Shown here piece by piece: positions 58,177 to 64,000 of a DNA stretch of 64,000 nucleotides. Every line of letters begins with the position of its first letter. Within the stretch, counting starts at the first letter, position 1. A program made the position numbers and the translations under genes. The DNA comes from Saccharothrix sp. NRRL B-16348 (GTDB lineage: Bacteria > Actinomycetota > Actinomycetes > Mycobacteriales > Pseudonocardiaceae): positions 248,001 to 312,000 of the forward strand of contig NZ_LGED01000001.1 in NCBI RefSeq assembly GCF_001280085.1, read 5' to 3'. Under the pieces are notes generated by a model. The model saw only the letters and a list, made by a program, of their open reading frames with translations. It had not been told where the DNA came from and made no database searches.

Positions 58177-61100
58177 TCAGATCCGCGGCATCACGGCGGT
58201 GTCCTCAAGCGGGTTGAACACGCTGCGCGCGTCGATGCCCGCCAGGGCCGGCGCCTGGGCCTCGGTGAACTGCGTCGGACCGGCGCCACCCTGCACCGGG
58301 TTGACGTTCAGACCGCTCAGCGACAGCGGCGGCACCATCGGGGACTCGGTGCGGGGCTGCGCCACACCGGGCACGGGCAGCACGAACGGCAGCCCGGCCG
58401 GCGCCGCGATCGGCAGCGACGACACGGCGCGACCGCCCGGGACGAGACCGGCGAGCACGTCGTGCACCGGCAGGCTCTCCACGGCCGGGATGCCCTGCGT
58501 CACGGCGAGGTCGTCGACCAGCGGCAGGCTGCCGCCGAACGAGCGCTCGGCCGACTCGGCCGTCACCGAACGGGTCAGCAGACCCGCGAGGGGCACCGTG
58601 CGGAGGGCGGCGCGGGTCGCCTCGGCGATCGGCGGCAGCCCGTGGCGGAGCACCTGGTCGATGTTGCCGATGCGCGGCATCTGCTGGGTCGGCAGCTCGG
58701 CCTTCGACAGCGCGGTCAGGGGCGCGGTGGCCTCCGGCAGCTCGGCCTTCGACAGCGCGGCGATCGGCGCGGTCGCCTCCGCCAGCTCCGGCTTGGGCAG
58801 CTCCGGCTTCGGCGCATCCAGCTCGGGCGCCTCCAACTCCGGCGCTTCCGGCTTCGGGACCGACCTGGCCAGCAGGTCGCTGCCCGGCAGTTCGACCTGG
58901 TGCAGGCGGTCGATCGGCAGGCCGCGCAGGTCGTGGATCCCCGGCAGGGCCACCGGCACGGTGTACTGGGACACGCGGCCGAGCAGGTCCAGGGTCGGCA
59001 GCTCGGTGACCCGCAGCAGGCTGTCGAGGCTCGCCGGGAGCTGGATGCCCCGGCTCGCGTCGGCGACCGGCGCGGCGTCGCCCCGGTCGTCGCCGGTGCG
59101 CACGTCGTTGCTGTCGTGCGCGTTCGTGGTGGCGGTGCCGAGCACGTCCACCGGGATGCCGAACATGCGCGCGAACGCCTCGGTCGGCGCCTCGATGTCG
59201 TGCGCGGTGACCGCGCCGCGGCCCTCGGTGGTGGTCACGCCACCGGACTGGCTCTGCGACCGGCTGGCGGTCGCGGCGTCCGCGAGGCCGGCGACGGTCA
59301 CGGCGTCACCGTGCACCGACGGCGTGACACCGGCGGGCGCGGTGAGCAGGTTGCCCGACCACGCGCTGTCCTCGGCGGAGGTCAGGTGCCGGCCACCGGC
59401 GATCAGGCCGGTCCTGTTGTCCGTCCGGGACTCGCCGTTGCCGGCGGCGGTGACGGCGTCGCCGAACACCTGCAGCGGGATCGACGGCTGCGCGCCGATG
59501 CCGTTGCCCGAGAACGACGCGTCGTCGCCGGAGGTCTGCACGTCGCCGCCGGAGTGCGAGCCGAACTGGTTGCGGCTCTCCGACTCGACGTTGCTGCCCG
59601 CGCCGATCGCGCTGCCGAACACCTGCGGCGAGGACGCCTCGGGCAGCGACAGCACGTTGCCCGACAGCGAGCCCTCGTCGCCGGTGGTGGTGGCGGCGCC
59701 GCCGGAGCGGGAGTCGAGCTTGCTGTCGGTCTCCGACGAGCCGTTGCCGACCGCGACCGCGGAGTCGCCGAAGACCTGCGCCGGGTTCGAGGTGGGTACG
59801 TGCACGATGTTGCCCGAGGCGGAGCCGTGCTTGCCGTTGGCCTTCGGCGGGTTGCCGAGGTCGATCTCGGTGTCGCTGTCGGTCTTCGACGTCGGGTTGG
59901 CGACCGCGCCGCCCGAGTTGCCGAACACCTGGCCGCCGAGGGCGGTCGGTGCGGACACCACGTTGCTGGACACGGTGCCGTTGTCGTCGACGCTGGTCGC
60001 GACCCGGCCGGAGCGCACGGTCTTGTTCTCGGTGGCCCTGCCGGTGGGCGTGCCCGCCGCGCCGAAGCCGTTGCCGAACGCCTCGGCGGGCGCGCCGAGC
60101 GGCACCTGGCCGACGTTGCCGGAGCCGACCGCGTCGTTGCCGGTCGTGCCGTTGTAGCCGCCGGAGTCCGCGACGACGTCGTTGCCGCACTCGGCGTCGG
60201 CGATGCCGCCGCCGGTCAGGCCGTTGCCGCACAGGTCGGCCGCGCCGGCGGGCGGCAGGTTCGCCGAGTTCGCCGACAGCACGGACCGGTCGCCGTTGGT
60301 GTAGGTGTCGCCGCCGGAGACCGCGGTGGCCTCGTTCGCGTGCCGGGCCGAGCCGGTGCCCACGCCGGACAGCGCGTTGCCCGCGCCGGAGACCGGCAGG
60401 GCGACGGGCGCGTCGACGAAGGTGCCGGACAGCACCGAGTCCTGGCCGGCGGTGAAGCTGTTGCCGCCGGCTTCGGCGTCGTGCGCCATCGCGTTGGAGA
60501 CCTGCGCGTTGCCGCCGCCCGCCAGGGCGTTGTCGCCCGCGGCGACGGGACCGGCGAACGCGGGCTGGACCACGTTGCCCGAGAGCGTGCCGTCGTTGCC
60601 GGAGGTGGCCGTCCACATCGGGAGGTCGGTCCGGTCGCGCTGGGTGGTGCCTGCGTCCGAGGACGCCCGGTTCTCGCTGGCGGTGTCCGCGTTGCCCGCG
60701 GCGCCGACGCCGTTGCCGGTGACCGCGACGACCGGCGCGAGCGGCACGCCGAGGACGTTGCCGCCGCCGGAGCTGCGGTCGCCGGTGGTGGTCAGCGAGC
60801 CGACGGCCTGCGCGTCGTTCGCCGACGTGGCCCGGCTGTAGGAGTTGCCGCCGGCGGCGACCGCGTTGTTGGTCACCTGCGCGGGCAGCGCGCCCTGGAC
60901 GGCGGCGATGTTGCCCGACAGCGAGCCGTCCTCGCCCGAGGTCCGGACCCGGTCGCCCGCGGTCGCCCGCTGGTAGGACGCGGCGCGCGACTCGGCGTTG
61001 GCCAGGGCGGCGATCGCGTTGCCGTTGACCTGGGGTGAGACGGCGGCGGCGGCGTGCGCCACGTTGCCGGCCAGGGTGCCGCGGGAGCCGTCGGCGTTGA

Positions 61101-61551
61101 TCTCGCCCGCGCTGCTGGCCGACTGGACGCACACGCCGTCGGTGTAGGCGTCGCCGCCGGCCGCGATCGCGTTGCCGCAGACGCTGACCGGCACGACGAC
61201 GTCGGCGTCGGCGGTGTTGCCGCGGGTCAGACCCGCGCCGTCGACGCCCGCCGCCCGCTCCTGCGCGTTGCGGACCAGGGGGTTGGCCGGGACGGCGATG
61301 TCGCGGACGGGCAGGTCGGCCGCGCCGGGCGTGCCGAACTCCTGGTGGATGGACGGCAGGTCGTGGTTGCCGACCAGGGTGCCCAGGTTGTTGTGGTCGA
61401 CGTCGACCGGCACGCGCACCTTGGCGTCGAGCGGATTCGGTTTCGCGTCGGGGTTGACGTTCTCCTGGGCTGAAGCGATGCCCGTACCGAGCATCAGCAA
61501 ACCACCCGTGACAAGTGCGGTCTGGAGACCGCGCTTGGCCCAGGTTTGCAT
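58177..61551 (-). CDS. Large secreted chaplin-like repeat protein
   Basis: 1124 aa from ATG 61551 (AGAAGGAGAA at 3-4 nt). Signal peptide 1-29 (LGTGIASAQE). Residues about 110-820 consist of a dozen or so degenerate repeats of about 50-60 aa with the plan G(D/E)xGSxSGNxxxxPxxxPxQVxGNAxxAxGNxxS, close to the chaplin domain of Streptomyces (SGN, P-V, CGN, GN). Only early copies keep the Cys of chaplins (VSVCGNAIAAGG with GVCVQ; ADLCGNGLTGGG with AECGND). Residues about 860-1124 are Leu/Pro-rich with KAELPEATAPLTALS and ELEAPELDAP repeats. Probably an aerial-hypha or cell-surface coat protein that can form amyloid-like sheets; this is inference. Confidence 0.82.
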   Translation of the reverse strand: MQTWAKRGLQTALVTGGLLMLGTGIASAQENVNPDAKPNPLDAKVRVPVDVDHNNLGTLVGNHDLPSIHQEFGTPGAADLPVRDIAVPANPLVRNAQERAAGVDGAGLTRGNTADADVVVPVSVCGNAIAAGGDAYTDGVCVQSASSAGEINADGSRGTLAGNVAHAAAAVSPQVNGNAIAALANAESRAASYQRATAGDRVRTSGEDGSLSGNIAAVQGALPAQVTNNAVAAGGNSYSRATSANDAQAVGSLTTTGDRSSGGGNVLGVPLAPVVAVTGNGVGAAGNADTASENRASSDAGTTQRDRTDLPMWTATSGNDGTLSGNVVQPAFAGPVAAGDNALAGGGNAQVSNAMAHDAEAGGNSFTAGQDSVLSGTFVDAPVALPVSGAGNALSGVGTGSARHANEATAVSGGDTYTNGDRSVLSANSANLPPAGAADLCGNGLTGGGIADAECGNDVVADSGGYNGTTGNDAVGSGNVGQVPLGAPAEAFGNGFGAAGTPTGRATENKTVRSGRVATSVDDNGTVSSNVVSAPTALGGQVFGNSGGAVANPTSKTDSDTEIDLGNPPKANGKHGSASGNIVHVPTSNPAQVFGDSAVAVGNGSSETDSKLDSRSGGAATTTGDEGSLSGNVLSLPEASSPQVFGSAIGAGSNVESESRNQFGSHSGGDVQTSGDDASFSGNGIGAQPSIPLQVFGDAVTAAGNGESRTDNRTGLIAGGRHLTSAEDSAWSGNLLTAPAGVTPSVHGDAVTVAGLADAATASRSQSQSGGVTTTEGRGAVTAHDIEAPTEAFARMFGIPVDVLGTATTNAHDSNDVRTGDDRGDAAPVADASRGIQLPASLDSLLRVTELPTLDLLGRVSQYTVPVALPGIHDLRGLPIDRLHQVELPGSDLLARSVPKPEAPELEAPELDAPKPELPKPELAEATAPIAALSKAELPEATAPLTALSKAELPTQQMPRIGNIDQVLRHGLPPIAEATRAALRTVPLAGLLTRSVTAESAERSFGGSLPLVDDLAVTQGIPAVESLPVHDVLAGLVPGGRAVSSLPIAAPAGLPFVLPVPGVAQPRTESPMVPPLSLSGLNVNPVQGGAGPTQFTEAQAPALAGIDARSVFNPLEDTAVMPRI

Positions 61552-61744
61552 GGGTTCTCCTTCTTCTGTCCCTTGCGGGAGGTGAGGGGTGGCCGGACGC
61601 GGCGACCGCGTCGGAGAGGACGACCACCCGGGTCTTCTCGAGGGGGAGCGCGGCATCTCGACCGGTGTGGGAGCGCACGCGAGCGGCGCGACGGTCGAGT
61701 ACCGGGTCAGCTCGTCGAGAGCTGCCGCGGACCGCGCGCTGTGG

Positions 61745-62542
61745 TCAGTCGGGCGTGATGCCGGGCTGCTTGCCCGGCGTCACGGTGTTCCGCTCGGTGG
61801 CGGGGAACAGAGCCCGGGCCACCGCGGAGTCGATGCGGTCGGCGGAGACGGCCGTGAACGGGCCGTTGCCGCCGCCGGAGGAACCGGAGCCGTCGCCACC
61901 GCAGGAGCAGTGGGCCGGCGCGCCGAGCGGCGCGAACGGCATCGACGGCAGCCCGGACGGGTCTCCCGGCAGGGAGGACCCGCTTGCGCCGGACAGCGCG
62001 GCGACCGGCTGCCGCGGCGCGTCCAGCCACATCCGGCTGAGCTTGCCGAACACCCCTTGCACCACCGGGGTGCCGGCGGGAACCGGCACGGCGGTGGCGG
62101 CCGGGGTGGTCTCGGTGACGTGCCGCGTCACGGCGCCGCCGACGACCACGTCGACGGGCGCCTCCTCGGACGCGCGGTGCTGGAACCAGTCGCGCACGCC
62201 TCCGACGGCGCCGCGGAGGTCCTCCGCGACCCGACGCAGGTCGGGCGGGCTCGGCTCGGGCACCCGCGGGGTGCTCAGCGCCGTGTCGAGGTCGTGCACG
62301 GCCCGGCCGACCGGGGCCAACGCGGCCTCGACCGAGCCTTCCGCCGCACGGGGCGGCAGCGTGTCGTGCGCGACCTCGGTGACCGGGTCGACCACCGGGA
62401 TCTGCGCCGACGCCGCGGTCGCGGACAGCGCCCAGGCCGCGGCGGTGCCGGCCAGCGTGCCGCCGACGACCAGCAGGGCGCGGGAGAGCAGCCGCCGAAC
62501 GCGGCCCGCCCCCGTTCCCACTCGCTGGTCAACGCACGACAT
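61745..62542 (-). CDS. Secreted Pro/Ala-rich protein next to the chaplin-like gene
   Basis: 265 aa from ATG 62542 (GGAGG at 8 nt). Signal peptide or anchor at about 18-47 (ALLVVGGTLAGTAAAWALSATAASAQ). The mature part is Pro/Ala/Val-rich with a Gly/Ser-rich loop holding CSC (APAHCSCGGDGSGSSGGG) at about 213-232. No known domain. Same strand and directly upstream of the chaplin-like gene with 193 bases between, so it is a candidate partner in the surface layer. Confidence 0.72.
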   Translation of the reverse strand: MSCVDQRVGTGAGRVRRLLSRALLVVGGTLAGTAAAWALSATAASAQIPVVDPVTEVAHDTLPPRAAEGSVEAALAPVGRAVHDLDTALSTPRVPEPSPPDLRRVAEDLRGAVGGVRDWFQHRASEEAPVDVVVGGAVTRHVTETTPAATAVPVPAGTPVVQGVFGKLSRMWLDAPRQPVAALSGASGSSLPGDPSGLPSMPFAPLGAPAHCSCGGDGSGSSGGGNGPFTAVSADRIDSAVARALFPATERNTVTPGKQPGITPD

Positions 62543-62711
62543 CGCTGGAACCTCCGCCGAAGAGCACTGGGATTCGCCGGCGACGTGATCGAGGTGATCA
62601 AGCCGACGACGTGAGAGTGCCAGCCCGCGAGGTGCGGGCGCACTCCATCCACACCTGGTTCGCCGGATCGTGTGACGAACACTCTGTGCCTTCGGCCGTG
62701 ACGGTGGGTGA

Positions 62712-64000
62712 TCAGACGCGCTTGAGCACCCTGGCCGCGCCGGCGGCGGCCGTGGACGCCAGGATCCAGCCGACCGCGATCAACGTGCTGGAGATCCACT
62801 GCGAGGCGCCGCTGAACTTCCACTTGCCGTCCTGGCCGAGGTCGACGATCGGGATCAGCAGGTCCATCGACAGCAGCCAGGCGTTCCAGGACGGCGACTC
62901 GTCCTCGTTGAGCTTCGGCATCTCGTGGCCCAGGAACCAGCCCGTGCCGAGCAGCCAGAACGCGGTCAGCCAGGCGATCGCGAGCCACGGCCGGTAGCCG
63001 TAGCCGACCGTCCAGCGCTGCAGGAACCCCCAGACCCGGCCCGCGACGCCCAGCTCGGAGTAGCGCCGGTGCTGCTTCTCCAGCTGCACGAGCTGCGCCA
63101 GCTCCTCCTCGCCGCCGTCGCGGTACACCGCGGCCAGCTGCTCGTACGGGCCGGGCGCGAAGTCCGGCTGCACCTCGCGCAGCCAGCGCAGCCGGGTGCG
63201 CACGTCGACGTGCGGCGTGGACGAGATCGAGCGGAACGTGAAGTCCTCCACGTCGACGCCGCCGGTGGCGGACCACAGGCCCGGCCCGTCCATCACGGTC
63301 GCCGCGCTCACCCTGGTCAGCACCACCCGGCCGACCGGGACCCGGTCCTCGGACAACCGCACCACGAGCTGGCCCACCGCGAGCCCGTAGGCGTTGAGCG
63401 CGATGTCGCTGCCCGGCCCGCCCAGCCGGGCGCCGGCGAACGTGGCCATCTTGCCGACCTCGGCCAGCCGCAGCCGCACGCCGCCCGCGGCGGTGAAGCC
63501 GTGGCTGCACAGGAGGTCCTTGCCGATGGTGGCCACGCGGGCGTCCAGCGACGGCTTGACCGTGCCGTCCGGGCGGCGGCGGGGCGCGAGCAGGGACGCG
63601 CCGGAGCAGTCCAGGGTGGAGCCGATCGCGGCGTTCTGCAGGCGCAGCGAGCCCCGGGCGCGCAGGTCGCGGAGGAACAGCGTGCCGCCGACGCGGAGCC
63701 GGTCGGCGAACAGCACGTCGAGGCCGGGCCCGTGCAGGTGCGCGCCGGAGAGGGACGCGCTGCCCCGGACGTACGCGTCGACCAGGCGCACCTGCCCGTA
63801 CGCCCGCAACGCGCCTTCCCGCTCGCCGTCGCTGTTGCGCGTCCCCCGCGCTTCGAGGTCGCCGCGCACCTGGATGCCGTCCGCGTGCAGGGCGACCGGG
63901 ATGCGCTGGACGACCTCGCCCGTGTGGTCCGCCGGCTCCTCCACCACGTCGCGGCGGCCGATCACCGCGCCGGACAGCCGCAGGTAGCCGCCGATCTCGG
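62712..64000 (-). CDS. Beta-helix/membrane protein, 5' end outside window
   Basis: Open to the window edge in the minus frame; an internal GTG at 63965 is not a safe start because the upstream residues (EIGGYLRLSGAVIGRR) continue the same repeat pattern. The N-terminal two thirds form short repeats with G-x-L-x-L-x-x-A-x-I/V (SGASLL, GSLRLQNAAIGSTLDCSG, GVRLRLAEVGKMATFAGARLGG), suggesting a right-handed beta-helix. The C-terminal part has three membrane helices (about 130, 70 and 25 residues from the end) and HRRYSELGVAGRVWGFLQRWTVGYGYRPW. Similar Streptomyces proteins are annotated membrane-associated oxidoreductase without proof of activity. Function unknown. Confidence 0.72.
   Translation of the reverse strand, partial: EIGGYLRLSGAVIGRRDVVEEPADHTGEVVQRIPVALHADGIQVRGDLEARGTRNSDGEREGALRAYGQVRLVDAYVRGSASLSGAHLHGPGLDVLFADRLRVGGTLFLRDLRARGSLRLQNAAIGSTLDCSGASLLAPRRRPDGTVKPSLDARVATIGKDLLCSHGFTAAGGVRLRLAEVGKMATFAGARLGGPGSDIALNAYGLAVGQLVVRLSEDRVPVGRVVLTRVSAATVMDGPGLWSATGGVDVEDFTFRSISSTPHVDVRTRLRWLREVQPDFAPGPYEQLAAVYRDGGEEELAQLVQLEKQHRRYSELGVAGRVWGFLQRWTVGYGYRPWLAIAWLTAFWLLGTGWFLGHEMPKLNEDESPSWNAWLLSMDLLIPIVDLGQDGKWKFSGASQWISSTLIAVGWILASTAAAGAARVLKRV

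Noticed and set aside
57490..61038. 1182-aa open frame on the plus strand opposite the chaplin-like gene
   Set aside because: Composition is Arg/Gly/Ala-rich shadow sequence; the minus frame has a signal peptide, ribosome site and ordered repeats.
1..64000. tRNA, rRNA, insertion sequences, prophage genes and riboswitches
   Set aside because: Looked for and not seen: no transposase or integrase frame, no tRNA cloverleaf recognised, and no riboswitch consensus. A covariance-model scan was not possible here.

Overview
The window is high-GC actinobacterial DNA. It uses many GTG starts, has strong codon-position GC bias, and carries the block ino1 - PadR regulator - DUF5318 protein - ponA-type penicillin-binding protein - GT87 glycosyltransferase - rpsF-ssb-rpsR-rplI - dnaB. 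This is the origin-proximal order known from Mycobacterium tuberculosis (Rv0046c to Rv0058) and from Pseudonocardiales. XRE/DUF5753 plus DUF397 pairs, an orphan mycosin, PhoX paralogues and chaplin-like repeats suggest a Pseudonocardiales filamentous actinomycete, perhaps near Saccharothrix, Lentzea or Actinosynnema. The genus is inference. No tRNA, rRNA, transposase, prophage or CRISPR was seen.

Layout. 1-3072 (minus): a coupled extracytoplasmic copper cluster with a Pro-rich secreted protein, CopD membrane protein and two cupredoxins, the last cut by the window edge. 3332-7037 (minus): a tightly overlapping dynamin-like GTPase / GrpE-like / dynamin-like GTPase cassette. 7124-11927: a membrane protein, a NarL-type two-component system, a TetR-SDR pair with a near-perfect operator, and a HAD phosphatase. 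11982-14656 (minus): a coupled pair of cell-surface proteins, one with 45-residue Cys repeats and one with a stalk of PxVES repeats. 15510-18250: ABC ATPase, permease and a second ABC ATPase. 18301-22443: mycosin-like protease, trmB, a divergent nitric-oxide-synthase oxygenase and a 32-aa membrane protein. 22613-26857: orphan histidine kinase, amidohydrolase and SDR. 26875-27058: an intergenic array of a 12-bp repeat around a stem-loop. 27104-31363: two PhoX phosphatase genes, each with a frame break at the same place. 31527-50222: the conserved core block, with accessory genes between the GT87 gene and rpsF. dnaB carries a 413-aa class-3-type intein. 50278-57247: small metabolic and regulatory genes, an exonuclease-BRCT fusion. 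57314-64000: a degenerate GGDEF protein, a 1124-aa chaplin-like repeat protein with a small secreted neighbour, and a beta-helix membrane protein cut by the edge.

Gene expression. At least 14 first-of-operon genes have a TANNNT hexamer ending 6-8 nt before a GTG or ATG and no Shine-Dalgarno sequence. This is the layout of leaderless actinobacterial promoters and it decides several starts here. Operon-internal genes instead use GTGA/ATGA overlaps or good Shine-Dalgarno sites. Strong hairpins close most convergent gene pairs.

Main points of interest: the NOS-like enzyme without the pterin/dimer tail, the class-3 intein with two zinc-ribbon-like Cys clusters in its endonuclease, the twin PhoX frame breaks at the end of a 99-bp identical segment (probably an assembly fault), the 12-bp repeat array, the DnaA-box cluster before dnaB, and several repeat-built surface proteins of unknown function.
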